NCBI RefSeq assembly: GCF_000478585.1
Contig: NZ_ARWI01000001.1
Location: 992,001-1,056,000, forward strand
Direction of reading: 5' to 3'
DNA: 64,000 nucleotides
Origin: Thiomicrorhabdus sp. Kp2
Lineage (GTDB): Bacteria; Pseudomonadota; Gammaproteobacteria; Thiomicrospirales; Thiomicrospiraceae
Part shown: piece by piece, positions 1 through 9,298 of the stretch
How the letters are laid out: each line of letters starts with the position of its first letter
How positions within the stretch are numbered: the stretch's first letter is position 1
The notes under the pieces: model-generated
What the model saw: only the letters and a program-made list of their open reading frames with translations
Databases searched by the model: none
What the model was told of the DNA's origin: nothing
Program-made: the position numbers and the translations under genes

Positions 1-48
1 GGAAGTTAAGCAACTGTTATACCAAAAACTATTTAAGCGTTAAATAGA

Positions 49-2277
49 CTATTCAGATAACAAGATTTGTGTGACATTTTTAAGCGTTCGAGGCAATACA
101 ATCCCTTTTTTAGCACGTGTAGCAAAAGCCTCTTCAATGGCAGTAGGGCCAAATACTTTTTCATATTTACCCGCTTGCACAGCCACCTTAGCGCCTGCGG
201 AGAACGCAAAAACCGCTTTAACCTGCTCACCTTTTGGTAATTGAATCAGCTTATTACCTTTACCTTTGGCTAAAACTGGAAGTTCTTCCGCTTTAAACAC
301 CAGCATACGTGGTTCACTGGTAACCACCATCACCCACTGCTCAGGCTCAACCAATGCAGGGGTAAGAACGGAACTTCCTGATGGAAGTGAGATAGACGTT
401 TTGCCCGCTTTATTTTTTGAATAGAGATTTTCAAGCTCAGTAATAAATCCAAACCCTGCACTTGAGGCAAGTATGATTTTTTCATTAGGCTGACCAAGCA
501 GAACATGACAAAATTTGCTGCCTGCTGGCGGGTTTAAGCGCCCTGTTAAAGGTTCACCATGTGATCGTGCAGAGGGTAAGCTGTGTGCAGGCAGAGCATA
601 AGCCCTTCCTGTGCTATCAAGGAACACCGACATCTGCCTACTTTGACCAGTTGCTTGAGAACAGAAGCCATCGCCTGATTTATAGCCCAGGGCCTTACCA
701 TCAATATCATGCCCTTTGGCCGCTCTCACCCAACCATTATCCGAAAGCACGACCGTAATGGCTTCTGATGGAAGCAAATCCTGCTCACTCATGGCTTGAG
801 CTGTACGCGCTTCAATGAGTGGAGATTTACGGTCATCGCCATACATCTCCGCATCGGCCATTAACTCTTTCTTAACTAAGGTTTTTAGACGTGCTTCGCT
901 ACCTAAAGTGAGTTCAAGCTTTTTACGCTCCGCTTCTAACTCTGCTTGTTCAGTGCGAATTCTCATCTCTTCAAGACGCGCCAAATGTCTTAATTTAAGC
1001 TCTAAAACGGCTTCGGCTTGAATCTCTGTTAAGCCAAAACGTTCCATTAATGCGGGTTTTGGTTTTTCCTCTTCGCGGATAATCGCAATCACTTCATCGA
1101 TATTTAAGAAGGCGATCATCATCCCATCTAAAATATGCAGTCTTGCGAGTACCTTATCAAGCCTATATTGCAAACGACGGCGCACTGTCTCAACACGGTA
1201 CACAAGCCACTCAGTCAGCATCATTTTCAAGTTTTTTACTTGAGGACGACCATTTAAGCCAATGACATTAAAGTTGGCACGGTAACTTTTTTCAAGATCG
1301 GTTGTGGCAAAGAGGTGTAACATGGCGGTTTCAACATCCACGCGTTTAGAGCGCAGCTCAATGACAAAACGTACTGGGTTTTCATGGTCAGATTCATCTC
1401 GTAAATCCACCACCATGGGCAATTTTTTAGCTCGCATTTGTGCAGCCACTTGCTCCATCAGTTTTGAACCTGAAACCTGGTAAGGTAAAGCATCAATAAC
1501 AACATTGACCCCATCTTCAACTTGATAACTGGCGCGTTGACGAATTGAACCATGCCCTGTTTCATAGAGTTTTTGAAGCTCGGCCTTTGGGGTAATGATT
1601 TGTGCCGAATTTGGATAATCGGGTGCGGGAATGATTTCTAGCAGCTCTTCCATACTGATATTTGGAGAGGTCAGCAAAGCGATACAACCATCAATCACTT
1701 CACGTAAATTATGGGGCGGAATGTCGGTTGCCATACCCACGGCAATACCCGATGTACCATTCAACAAAACATGTGGCACTCGTGCAGGCAGAACAAGCGG
1801 TTCATCGAGGGAGCCATCAAAATTTGGTGTCCAATCAACGGTTCCTTGGCCAACCTCTTCTAAAAGTAACTGACTAAATTTGGAGAGTTTGGCCTCGGTA
1901 TAACGCATGGCAGCAAACGATTTAGGGTCATCCATTGAACCCCAGTTCCCTTGTCCATCCACCAATGGGTAGCGAAAAGAGAAGTCTTGCGCCATCAGCA
2001 CCATCGCTTCATAACAGGCGCTATCACCATGCGGATGAAACTTACCTAAAACATCCCCCACCGTACGTGCCGACTTTTTATATTTAGCACTGGCTTTTAA
2101 ACCGAGTTCAGACATGGCATAGATAATACGTCTTTGCACAGGTTTCAGACCATCACCAATATGCGGCAGAGCTCTGTCCAAAATGACATACATTGCATAA
2201 TCTAAATAGGCTTTTTCTGTAAATTCAGCAACGCTTTTTTGCTCAATACCTTCATAGTTGATGGTTTGCTGGGACAC
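49..2277 (-). CDS. parC: DNA topoisomerase IV subunit A
   Basis: This is the 742-residue DNA-cleaving subunit of topoisomerase IV, which unlinks daughter chromosomes together with ParE (encoded at 26277-28163). The N-terminal breakage-reunion domain is clear: [10 protein letters not shown] near residue 42, [10 protein letters not shown] at 81-90 and AAMRYTE, whose Tyr126 is the expected catalytic tyrosine. The region that mutates in quinolone resistance is wild type (Ser86 and Glu90, matching Ser80 and Glu84 of E. coli ParC). The C-terminal half fits the beta-pinwheel DNA-wrapping domain, and the length is normal for ParC and shorter than GyrA. It starts [10 protein letters not shown] after a short AT-rich leader. 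Nothing is recognised in positions 1-48 downstream. The ParC rather than GyrA assignment rests on length and the nearby ParE. Confidence 0.96.
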   Translation of the reverse strand: MSQQTINYEGIEQKSVAEFTEKAYLDYAMYVILDRALPHIGDGLKPVQRRIIYAMSELGLKASAKYKKSARTVGDVLGKFHPHGDSACYEAMVLMAQDFSFRYPLVDGQGNWGSMDDPKSFAAMRYTEAKLSKFSQLLLEEVGQGTVDWTPNFDGSLDEPLVLPARVPHVLLNGTSGIAVGMATDIPPHNLREVIDGCIALLTSPNISMEELLEIIPAPDYPNSAQIITPKAELQKLYETGHGSIRQRASYQVEDGVNVVIDALPYQVSGSKLMEQVAAQMRAKKLPMVVDLRDESDHENPVRFVIELRSKRVDVETAMLHLFATTDLEKSYRANFNVIGLNGRPQVKNLKMMLTEWLVYRVETVRRRLQYRLDKVLARLHILDGMMIAFLNIDEVIAIIREEEKPKPALMERFGLTEIQAEAVLELKLRHLARLEEMRIRTEQAELEAERKKLELTLGSEARLKTLVKKELMADAEMYGDDRKSPLIEARTAQAMSEQDLLPSEAITVVLSDNGWVRAAKGHDIDGKALGYKSGDGFCSQATGQSRQMSVFLDSTGRAYALPAHSLPSARSHGEPLTGRLNPPAGSKFCHVLLGQPNEKIILASSAGFGFITELENLYSKNKAGKTSISLPSGSSVLTPALVEPEQWVMVVTSEPRMLVFKAEELPVLAKGKGNKLIQLPKGEQVKAVFAFSAGAKVAVQAGKYEKVFGPTAIEEAFATRAKKGIVLPRTLKNVTQILLSE

Positions 2278-2430
2278 TCATACTCTCCTGAATTACCTAC
2301 GGTTTGAAATGCTTCTACTGTTGGTTTTAATCAATTTTTAGCTGAACTTAACCTAGCTAGCCATAGCTTAAAAGATAGTCAGTTAAATTAAAAACCTTAG
2401 CTATTTATTTACGTGCGTCTAAATTCTACT

Positions 2431-2739
2431 TTATTTATCATCTTTTGATGAAGAATCCGTCATTTTTCCTACTGCACATGACACATAAGATTTCGCTTTT
2501 GCTCCAGCGGCCTTCAAACCCGCCACACTGCCTACTTCTGGATAGCCCATAGAGTGCAATTTCTGCTTCACTAAATCTAATTCTTTTTCAGTATTGTCTT
2601 CTACAGAAAATTCTAAACTTACCAGGCCTGCTTCAATATCAACAGCCACATCTTTAACGCCGTCAATTGCCATCAAAGCTTGCTTAATACCATTAGCGCA
2701 ACCACCACATTTGATATTTTCTACTGTAATTGTTTGCAT
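2431..2739 (-). CDS. Heavy-metal-associated (HMA) domain protein
   Basis: A 102-residue protein whose first ~68 residues form a heavy-metal-associated fold of the CopZ/Atx1 type, with the metal-binding CGGC pair in IKCGGCANG at about residues 9-17. Such domains carry Cu(I) or similar soft metals in the cytosol. The C-terminal ~35 residues are an extension rich in Ala, Lys and Ser, with one more cysteine (YVSCAVG). No metal ATPase or metal regulator lies beside it, so the metal and partner cannot be named. The coding sequence contains a decayed copy of the window-wide palindrome (ACCAGGCCTG at 2621-2630). It is monocistronic, between parC and the divergent selO. Confidence 0.85.
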   Translation of the reverse strand: MQTITVENIKCGGCANGIKQALMAIDGVKDVAVDIEAGLVSLEFSVEDNTEKELDLVKQKLHSMGYPEVGSVAGLKAAGAKAKSYVSCAVGKMTDSSSKDDK

Positions 2740-2819
2740 AATGCTCTCCTAAAAACTCAAAACAGGTTAATTGGATTTAATTCGATAATTTAACACAATT
2801 AAAGATTGAAAATAATAAC

Positions 2820-2835
2820 TTACCAGGCCTGGTAA
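2820..2835. repeat. Intergenic palindrome copy, 16 bp
   Basis: A perfect 16-bp palindrome, TTACCAGGCCTGGTAA, between the HMA gene and selO. The 21 bases from 2820 to 2840 (palindrome plus ACGCT) recur exactly at 7864-7884, so here the repeat unit is longer than the palindrome. Confidence 0.95.
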
Positions 2836-2936
2836 ACGCTAAATAAAAAAGTCAAACCAAGTTCCCTAGTAAAACACTGGGTTATTTACCTTTCACGCTA
2901 TGAGAGTGATAAAATTGCATGATTACCTCAATTTAG

Positions 2937-4427
2937 ATGCCATACAAAGCCATGTTTAATAACAACCAAGCGCCCTTTTCACAAAACTATACCTCACTCC
3001 CTAGCGATTTTTTTAGTTTTGTACAGCCCGAACCCATGCACAATGCCAAACTGATTCATAGCAACCAAAACTTAGCAAACGAATTGGGCATACAAATCTC
3101 ACCAGATACCTTAATGGAGATGACTTCAGGTAAATCATTTCCACCAGGCCTGGTGCCAATTGCACAAAAATACACTGGCCACCAATTTGGCTACTACAAT
3201 CCCGATTTAGGCGATGGTAGAGGTACATTACTTGGTCAAGTAAAAGACAAACAAGGTCAGCTTTGGGATTTACACCTTAAAGGTTCAGGCAGAACCCCCT
3301 ATTCAAGAAGAGGTGATGGAAGAGCCGTTTTACGTTCTGCCGTTAGAGAATATTTAATAGGTGAAGCGTTAGATGCACTGGGCATTCCAACCACTCGCTG
3401 CCTGAGCCTTTGCTCTAGTTCGGAACAGGTTCAGCGTGAACAATTTGAAACTCGTGCCACCTATATTCGGATTGCTAAAACACATATTCGTTTTGGTCAC
3501 TTTGAATGGCTCGCTCAAAAAGGAGACATTCGTCACCAAAAACAGCTAGCCGACTACGTGATTGACACGGTATATCCAGAGTTACAAATCCACACAGACA
3601 GTGAAACGCGCTATGCCGAATTATTGAAAACCATTACTCGCAAAACGGGGGCTTTGATAGCGGGTTGGCAAACGGTCGGTTTTTGTCATGGGGTAATGAA
3701 TACCGATAATATGTCGGTAGCGGGTGAGACCTTTGATTTTGGCCCTTACGCCTTTTTAGATGATTGCAAAATACACCATATCTGCAATCACTCCGACACC
3801 GAGGGACGTTATGCTTATAGCCAGCAACCCAACATTGGTCTTTGGAACTGTCAGGTGTTAGCCCAATCTTTTAGCCAACTGGTTTCAGCACAAGCCATTG
3901 AGCAGTCTATAGATGAGTATATTAATACCTTTAACCAGCAATACTTGTTAAAAATGGGCTACAAATTTGGTTTTATCGAACCCAAAACGGACGATAAACT
4001 TTTTATCGCTGATACACTTATTCTGTTAGATAAGTCGAACTTAGATTTTCACTATTTCTTTTATGTATTAAGCTATTTTAACCATGAAGACGACCTACTT
4101 CAGCAACGTTTTAATGACTTTATTTTAGACTCCAAAGAGTGGACATTATGGCAAGAAAACTATCAACAGCGCGTACAACAACAAACTGAACCACAGCGGA
4201 AAGAACTCATTCGGAACAATGCACCACAAATCATCTTGCGAAACTATATCGCCCAAGAGATTATTCAAGCGATTGAAAAGGGTAATATTAACCCTTTAGA
4301 AAAATGGATGACGTGGTTACGCACCCCTTATAATCCAAGCGATGAAATACTGTGTAACACACATAAGCACTACCTAACGCCACCTAAAGCGTGTCAAAAA
4401 GGGTTGGCATTAAGTTGCTCATCTTAA
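2937..4427 (+). CDS. selO: Protein adenylyltransferase SelO (YdiU/UPF0061)
   Basis: SelO is a pseudokinase-fold enzyme that transfers AMP from ATP to hydroxyl groups of proteins and has been linked to redox stress responses. At 496 residues it is close to the E. coli length. Family signatures are present: LKGSGRTPYSRRGDGRAV near residue 115, REYLIGEAL, and the metal/nucleotide segment HGVMNTDNMS followed by FDFGPYAFLDDC. It ends in SCSS, with cysteine third from the end, the position held by selenocysteine in eukaryotic SelO, so this is the Cys form. The start at 2937 has a weak ribosome site; the ATG at 2952 is an alternative. A palindrome copy at 3142-3155 encodes PPGLV. No clear terminator follows. 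Confidence 0.95.
   Translation: MPYKAMFNNNQAPFSQNYTSLPSDFFSFVQPEPMHNAKLIHSNQNLANELGIQISPDTLMEMTSGKSFPPGLVPIAQKYTGHQFGYYNPDLGDGRGTLLGQVKDKQGQLWDLHLKGSGRTPYSRRGDGRAVLRSAVREYLIGEALDALGIPTTRCLSLCSSSEQVQREQFETRATYIRIAKTHIRFGHFEWLAQKGDIRHQKQLADYVIDTVYPELQIHTDSETRYAELLKTITRKTGALIAGWQTVGFCHGVMNTDNMSVAGETFDFGPYAFLDDCKIHHICNHSDTEGRYAYSQQPNIGLWNCQVLAQSFSQLVSAQAIEQSIDEYINTFNQQYLLKMGYKFGFIEPKTDDKLFIADTLILLDKSNLDFHYFFYVLSYFNHEDDLLQQRFNDFILDSKEWTLWQENYQQRVQQQTEPQRKELIRNNAPQIILRNYIAQEIIQAIEKGNINPLEKWMTWLRTPYNPSDEILCNTHKHYLTPPKACQKGLALSCSS
3142..3155. repeat. Palindrome copy inside selO
   Basis: CACCAGGCCTGGTG is a 14-bp perfect palindrome read as P-G-L codons in selO. The outer base pair is C/G rather than the commoner T/A. 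Confidence 0.93.
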
Positions 4428-4599
4428 ACTTTAGATCGTTTGCCACTTTAACTTTTTTAACCTTGTTGAACTCGGGTTAATTCATTGCTAAAAACTGCAA
4501 AACAATCACAACTAAAACGTTGTAGACAAGGTTGATTAAGAAGGTTGATTAAGAGCTGAAAGAGTATAGAATTCTTAATCTAACAATCTTTAAGATGCT

Positions 4600-6999
4600 A
4601 TGCTTATCAAAGACTTGTCATTAAGAGCTGACGATATGAAAAACTCAAAACATCGCCAAATCAATATCAATCTCATTGTTTTAGGGGTAATCTTTGCCAT
4701 TACCTTTGTGAGTTTATTTACCTACATCCCTCTTTACCTGAATACGCTTGAACAAAAAACCCAAGACATTAAACAAGATGCAGAACTGCAATCTATATTA
4801 CTTAAACAAATATTTAAACCCGTTATAAACGCCAAAACCCTTTACAGTAAAAACCGAAACACACAACTCGCTTTACAAGAAATCAAATCATTATGGTTTG
4901 AGCTCAATAGTGATCGTCCTCAACAGGAGTTCTTTTTAGTTCATAAAAACCCTACAACGGACAAAATTGAATTGGTACTCAGCTCCAAAGCTGGCACTAC
5001 ATTTCCTGGCACAGTACGTTTAGTTAAGCCGACTATGTACATGGCTATTGGCGGGCATTACGGAGTTCAAAGTATTACTGACATCTCTAACAGTACCGTA
5101 CTAACCGCTTACGCTCCCGTCATACCCAAAGAGTGGGGGGTCATCATCAAATATGAACAACAAACCATCAACCCAAGCTTAATAGAGACCCTTAGCTACA
5201 CGTTGTTTGCCGCCTTATTAATTACTTTAATTATCTGGCTCGTTTTACGATTAACATTAAGGCATATCAACAATAGAGTTACCTCTTCTGAAGAACGTTA
5301 TGAACAACTTCTTGAGAACTCTCCAGATTGGATTTGGGAGATCGATAAATTAGGAGTCATTAAATATTCAAGTAAACAAGTTTATTCAATACTTGGCTAC
5401 CAACCAGAAGAACTTCTTTTAAAGCCATTTAGTGCGTTATTTGACCCCCAAGACGCAAAAACCAGTACTCTCAACTGGCAACAAAAAATCATGTTAAAAG
5501 AGCCATTCTCGGATTTAGAACTTGGCTTATTAAACAAATCTAAAGAACATGTTTACATGCTAGTGAGCGGCCAACCTATTTTTAATAAATCTCATAACCT
5601 TATTGGCTATAGAGGCATTGCTAAAAACATTTCAACCCTTAAACAGCATGACAATAATATCTTAAATTTAGCTTTTTATGACCCCCTCACAAAATTGGCT
5701 AACCGCTTAAATTTTATTGAAACATTAAAAAAACACATCAAATCTCAATCTGCCACCGCATTAAAACCTTCTGCTTTGCTCTTTATCGACCTAAACGGGT
5801 TTAAACCCGTCAACGATATAGAAGGCCATGAATCTGGTGATAAGTTGCTTAAAATTATTGCACAACGCATGCAAAACCATGCCCGTATGACGGATCTAGT
5901 TGCCCGCTTTGGAGGTGATGAGTTTGTTATTTTAATCAAACAAGAGCACACAACCCGCCCAACAGAGTTCCAAAGAAACTTAGAACATTACCTTGACCGT
6001 TTACTTGAAAAGATTGCTGAACCGATTCATATAAATAATAAACAACTCAAAATTGGAGCCAGCATTGGCGTTGCAATCATCCCCAAAGACGGTAATAACG
6101 TGTCTGCCATTCTTAACCATGCCGATGTCGCGATGTATCAAGCGAAAAGTAAGGGCAAAAGTAAGGGCAAAAGTAACTATCACTTTTACGATCAATTCAC
6201 GCAAACCAATATGGATAAGCTTTTAAAAAGTTCAGCAGAGTTAAAGCAAGCGATTTCTGAAGACCAATTTCAGCTTTATTATCAGTTTCAATACGACTCA
6301 AACAGCGATAAAATTATTGGCATGGAAGCCTTTTTGCGCTGGCATCATCCTGAAACGCATAAAATTTTGCCTGCTAATGAGTTTTTAACACTTGCTTACA
6401 ATACCAATAATATAAATGCCATAGATGAGTGGGTCATAAAAACGGCTGCAAAAGATATCCATAAACTGAATCAGAAAGGAATCAAAGCACCCCCTGTTTC
6501 TATAAATCTATCCACTCAAAAACTCGAAGAGAGTACACTGCCACGGGTATTTGAAGAGGCTATTAAACGTAATTTTATTTCCGCTTCAGCGCTAAAAATA
6601 GAGATTACAGAAAACACACTTTTGCATGATTTAGAAAAATCCAGACACACGATAGAACAACTAAGACAACAAGGTATTAAAGTATGCATTGACAATTTTG
6701 GAACTGGGTATTCAAGTCTTTCTTATATTCAGGCCTTACCGATAGAGTCCATCAAAATTGATAAATCTTTTATTGAAAACATTGCAACAAGCCATAGCGA
6801 CTTACAAATGTGTCGTACCTTTATACAACTGGGTAAATCTTTAAAAATCGATGTGATTGCAGAAGGCATTCAATCTGAAGTACAAAGTGAAATTCTAAAA
6901 AAAGAAGGTTGTCATATGCTACAAGGCTATCTCTACTCAAACCCAAAACCCATCGATAAAATTATGATAGAGCTTAGTAAAAATCCTTTATCAATCTAA
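4600..6999 (+). CDS. Membrane PAS-GGDEF-EAL c-di-GMP enzyme
   Basis: A 799-residue inner-membrane protein that makes and/or breaks c-di-GMP. Order: TM helix (~25-45), periplasmic sensor region, second TM (~197-217), PAS domain (~228-345), GGDEF domain (~350-520), EAL domain (~540-795). The cyclase site ARFGGDEF is intact and RMTD five residues upstream is a good product-inhibition I-site. The EAL domain departs from consensus: EAFLR for EALLR and IDNFGTG for DDFGTG, so one metal-binding Asp is Asn; QALP...IKIDKSFI and AEGI are kept. Cyclase activity is therefore likely, hydrolysis doubtful. A short in-frame tandem repeat (SKGKSKGKS) lies between the domains. ATG 4636 (residue 13) has the better-spaced ribosome site and may be the true start. 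Two PilZ genes follow, probably in one operon. Confidence 0.93.
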   Translation: MLIKDLSLRADDMKNSKHRQININLIVLGVIFAITFVSLFTYIPLYLNTLEQKTQDIKQDAELQSILLKQIFKPVINAKTLYSKNRNTQLALQEIKSLWFELNSDRPQQEFFLVHKNPTTDKIELVLSSKAGTTFPGTVRLVKPTMYMAIGGHYGVQSITDISNSTVLTAYAPVIPKEWGVIIKYEQQTINPSLIETLSYTLFAALLITLIIWLVLRLTLRHINNRVTSSEERYEQLLENSPDWIWEIDKLGVIKYSSKQVYSILGYQPEELLLKPFSALFDPQDAKTSTLNWQQKIMLKEPFSDLELGLLNKSKEHVYMLVSGQPIFNKSHNLIGYRGIAKNISTLKQHDNNILNLAFYDPLTKLANRLNFIETLKKHIKSQSATALKPSALLFIDLNGFKPVNDIEGHESGDKLLKIIAQRMQNHARMTDLVARFGGDEFVILIKQEHTTRPTEFQRNLEHYLDRLLEKIAEPIHINNKQLKIGASIGVAIIPKDGNNVSAILNHADVAMYQAKSKGKSKGKSNYHFYDQFTQTNMDKLLKSSAELKQAISEDQFQLYYQFQYDSNSDKIIGMEAFLRWHHPETHKILPANEFLTLAYNTNNINAIDEWVIKTAAKDIHKLNQKGIKAPPVSINLSTQKLEESTLPRVFEEAIKRNFISASALKIEITENTLLHDLEKSRHTIEQLRQQGIKVCIDNFGTGYSSLSYIQALPIESIKIDKSFIENIATSHSDLQMCRTFIQLGKSLKIDVIAEGIQSEVQSEILKKEGCHMLQGYLYSNPKPIDKIMIELSKNPLSI

Positions 7000-7029
7000 C
7001 CTAATACATAGCCAACCATAAAAGCCAAT

Positions 7030-7383
7030 ATGCATCTAATAAAACCAACCGAAAAACGCTGTCGAGACAGACTATCACTTAACAGAAAAGTCATATTAAC
7101 CTCAGGTGAAAACACGCTTTATAATCTAAAAATGGTTGACCTTTCTACTTGTGGTTTAGGCTTGCTAAGCCCAAAGCCCATTAATGAAGATAACTTAGTC
7201 AGTTTACAGTTTTCACTGCCTGCTTATGACCAAAATTCAAACATCAATATCCTTGGCAAAATAATGCATACCACGCAAGTCAATCGTCAATACTTATTAG
7301 GTATTGAGTTTCAAAGGCTAACCGCACATGATATTTTGGTAATGAAAGAATTTTTTATCTATCATAATCGTTTTAATGCATAA
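7030..7383 (+). CDS. PilZ domain protein (c-di-GMP receptor)
   Basis: This 117-residue protein is essentially one PilZ domain. An arginine-rich N-terminus (KRCRDRLSLNR) supplies the RxxxR-type clamp and DLSTCGLGLLS at about residues 36-46 matches the D/NxSxxG motif; together these bind the c-di-GMP dimer. It begins 30 bp after the GGDEF-EAL gene and is followed by another PilZ gene 47 bp later, so enzyme and receptors are probably co-transcribed. The output target is not visible in the sequence. Confidence 0.88.
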   Translation: MHLIKPTEKRCRDRLSLNRKVILTSGENTLYNLKMVDLSTCGLGLLSPKPINEDNLVSLQFSLPAYDQNSNINILGKIMHTTQVNRQYLLGIEFQRLTAHDILVMKEFFIYHNRFNA

Positions 7384-7430
7384 TCAAATTCATCCGATTC
7401 TGTTCCACTAAACAGTAGATAATAATATTA

Positions 7431-7787
7431 ATGAAAACGTCCAACTATAAAACTAACCGCAAAGCGCTTCTTATTGGTAAAAATGGCTCGGTTGAGGCCA
7501 TTTTGACAGAACTCTCTCTTAAAGGGGCGGGGGTTAGAGCCTCCCGTGGAGCCAAAGAGGGCACTGAGTTAGAGCTTGAGTTTGAAATTCCTTCCTTGGG
7601 TGAATTCACAACCCTTTGTGTAAAAACCACAGTCACGCATAGACATAATTCAGAAGATGAGATTTATTTAAAACTGCTTTTTGAAGAGTTAAGCCATTTT
7701 GAACAGGCTGCCATTAAAGACTTTTTAGAATATAAAGAACGACTGATTCAAATGGGTAAACATCGTGCCCCAATGCAATCGGGTTAA
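7431..7787 (+). CDS. Second PilZ-like protein
   Basis: A 118-residue single-domain protein with NRKA near the N-terminus and ELSLKGAGVRAS at about residues 27-38, a PilZ-like pair of motifs. The Arg clamp is weaker (one clear Arg in KTNRKA) and the Asp/Asn of D/NxSxxG is Glu, so nucleotide binding is less certain than for its neighbour at 7030. The C-terminal helix (FEQAAIKDFLEYKERL) fits the PilZ fold. Last gene of the group beginning at 4600. Confidence 0.78.
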   Translation: MKTSNYKTNRKALLIGKNGSVEAILTELSLKGAGVRASRGAKEGTELELEFEIPSLGEFTTLCVKTTVTHRHNSEDEIYLKLLFEELSHFEQAAIKDFLEYKERLIQMGKHRAPMQSG

Positions 7788-7863
7788 TAAGCAAGTGTCG
7801 CCAATTAATAGCTGTTAGCTCCACCGAAAAAACACACCTAAAAACGATGTACCTTAAAGATTT

Positions 7864-7879
7864 TTACCAGGCCTGGTAA
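7864..7879. repeat. Intergenic palindrome copy, 16 bp
   Basis: TTACCAGGCCTGGTAA between the convergent PilZ gene (+) and the gene at 7905 (-). A T-rich then A-rich run follows on the + strand (7886-7908), so this copy could also end transcription of the PilZ operon. Confidence 0.93.
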
Positions 7880-7904
7880 ACGCTGTTTTTTTTGAAAAAA
7901 AAAC

Positions 7905-8480
7905 TTAAAAACAGACGGCTTGGTTTGGCTTTAACAACCCTTCTAAACCTTGTAATGAAAAGCTCATATCTTTTGGCTCTAAAGTTCTATGGTTTAATTC
8001 AATCGTTAATAGCTGCCCTTTTTGTAAGCTATTTAGCAGATTTTTGTATTGCGATTGTAACTGCTGTAATGAAGAACCTCTCTCGGTTACTATCTCAAGA
8101 CGTACTTTATTCGATAGCTCTTCGGCAGTATCAACCACCTTTAATATCCCTTGTAACTGAAGCGTTTGCTCCACACCATCGATGAACACCTTTGCCGACA
8201 ATAATTTTGTCATATCGGTCATAATTTCATCATCAAACAAAATCACTTGAAGCAGTGGTAAAGGAGACTGAATTGAGCAGGTCAAACCAAAGAAAGCACG
8301 CTTTCCCTCCACTTTTGTAAACAATTCAAAACCGTCTAAAGAACCTTGCACATCTTTATAGAGGGTCATGTGATAATCTTTTAACACTTTAGTTTCTGCA
8401 GAAACTACCAGGCCTGGTAGAAGCGTAAGCAGAGAGAAAAGCAAAATAAAAAATGGTTTAATTTTTAGCATCTGTAACAT
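7905..8480 (-). CDS. Exported protein of unknown function
   Basis: A protein of about 192 residues that I do not recognise. It has a typical signal peptide (KIKPFFILLFSLLTLLPGLVVSAE), so it is probably periplasmic; the rest is a mixed soluble sequence ending CF. I prefer ATG 8480, preceded by GGAAACTGACG, over a GTG at 8504 that lies in the T-run of a terminator. Palindrome 8405-8420 encodes LPGLV at the signal-peptide end. Before the transposon inserted, this gene followed parE directly on the same strand; it now lies next to the left transposon end, and its native promoter may have been lost or moved. Confidence 0.72.
   Translation of the reverse strand: MLQMLKIKPFFILLFSLLTLLPGLVVSAETKVLKDYHMTLYKDVQGSLDGFELFTKVEGKRAFFGLTCSIQSPLPLLQVILFDDEIMTDMTKLLSAKVFIDGVEQTLQLQGILKVVDTAEELSNKVRLEIVTERGSSLQQLQSQYKNLLNSLQKGQLLTIELNHRTLEPKDMSFSLQGLEGLLKPNQAVCF
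8405..8420. repeat. Palindrome copy in signal-peptide coding region
   Basis: CTACCAGGCCTGGTAG is a 16-bp perfect palindrome inside the gene at 7905-8480, where it encodes L-P-G-L-V at the end of the signal-peptide core. Confidence 0.93.
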
Positions 8481-8502
8481 CGTCAGTTTCCAATAAAAAT
8501 TC

Positions 8503-8531
8503 ACAAAAAAGCCCTATTAATAAATAGGGCT
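8503..8531 (-). terminator. Intrinsic terminator stranded from parE
   Basis: On the minus strand AAGCCCTA...TAGGGCTT forms a hairpin followed by TTTTTT. It lies 28 bp outside the left transposon end. In the uninterrupted chromosome it would sit just beyond the parE stop codon, so it is read as the original parE terminator, now about 17.7 kb away. Confidence 0.8.
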
Positions 8532-8558
8532 TAGAGATATCTTCGGCGTTTTACGCCA

Positions 8559-8563
8559 GTAAT
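8559..8563. other. Target-site duplication GTAAT, left copy
   Basis: GTAAT directly outside the left transposon end. The identical five bases lie at 26273-26277 directly outside the right end, as expected for Tn7-family insertion. Confidence 0.92.
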
Positions 8564-8591
8564 TGACGATGACACCATAAAAATATAATTT
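8564..8591 (+). repeat. Left terminal inverted repeat
   Basis: 28 bp beginning TGACGATGACACC and ending in the AT block AAAAATATAATTT. It pairs with 26245-26272, with mismatches only at positions 4, 9 and 12. A weaker related block (AACTATAATTTTAGC) follows near 8601, a possible second TnsB site. Confidence 0.9.
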
Positions 8592-8680
8592 TGTCACATT
8601 AACTATAATTTTAGCTATTATTTCACATTGCTCAGGAGTATTATAGACTCACTCGTCATATAGAAGAGAGGTCTTTCGGA

Positions 8681-9298
8681 ATGTACTCTCCTGCCAGAAA
8701 AATCAAAAAATCTTCTGTCAAAAATATTGTCAGATTCCCTTCTTCGAAAAATAATCGAACCCTACTTCTCGAATCGATATTAGAGTCTCAGTTCGCACTG
8801 TTGCTTGAATACGACAATAATGTAGAAGAATATTTTGAACAGCCAAAAACATTTTTTTTAGAAGATGAAAACAGAAAAACATACAGATATACCCCCGACT
8901 TCTTAATCGTTTTTAAAAATGGATCGCGTAAATTTATAGAGGTCAAGCCTAAAAAGGAGGTTGAATCGGGAAAGTTTTCTAAAGTTTTTAATCTTTTTCA
9001 ACAAAGGTCAGCTCAGTCGGGAGATGGTTTTGAAGTTATGTCAGAAGAGTATATTCAAAAAAAGCCATTACTTCAAAATCTCAAATATTTTTATAGATTC
9101 AGGAAACATCAAATTTTAAACATGGAACTTTTTGAAGAAATTTCAAATCAGGTAACGACTCCAGTTACCTTTAAAGACCTTCATCAAAATTATGACCTAA
9201 AGTCTTTATATCAACTTATTGCTTTTGGGTATATAAAATTTGATATAAACAATGAACCTTTTTCGGTTAATTCAAAGGTTTGGTTCAATGAAGAATAA
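8681..9298 (+). CDS. tnsA: TnsA-like transposon endonuclease
   Basis: TnsA is the restriction-enzyme-like half of the heteromeric Tn7 transposase; it cuts the 5' strand at each end so that the element moves by cut-and-paste. The 205-residue protein has the PD-(D/E)xK core: ESQFA (Glu35), YTPDF (Asp73), then FIEVKPKKE (Glu87, Lys89). The C-terminal part (from about 150) resembles the TnsA winged-helix domain that contacts TnsC. The start at 8681 has a good ribosome site (GAGAGG). First gene of a tight tnsA-tnsB-tnsC-tniQ operon whose promoter must lie in or next to the left transposon end. Confidence 0.93.
   Translation: MYSPARKIKKSSVKNIVRFPSSKNNRTLLLESILESQFALLLEYDNNVEEYFEQPKTFFLEDENRKTYRYTPDFLIVFKNGSRKFIEVKPKKEVESGKFSKVFNLFQQRSAQSGDGFEVMSEEYIQKKPLLQNLKYFYRFRKHQILNMELFEEISNQVTTPVTFKDLHQNYDLKSLYQLIAFGYIKFDINNEPFSVNSKVWFNEE

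Noticed and set aside
7892-8185. A 97-codon + strand frame with a hydrophobic N-terminus
   Set aside because: It lies antisense to the exported protein gene at 7905-8480, which has a signal peptide and a good ribosome site.
9252-9287. Longer N-terminus for TnsB
   Set aside because: The ATG at 9288 has a better ribosome site and a family-like start (MKNNLFSIGTVF).
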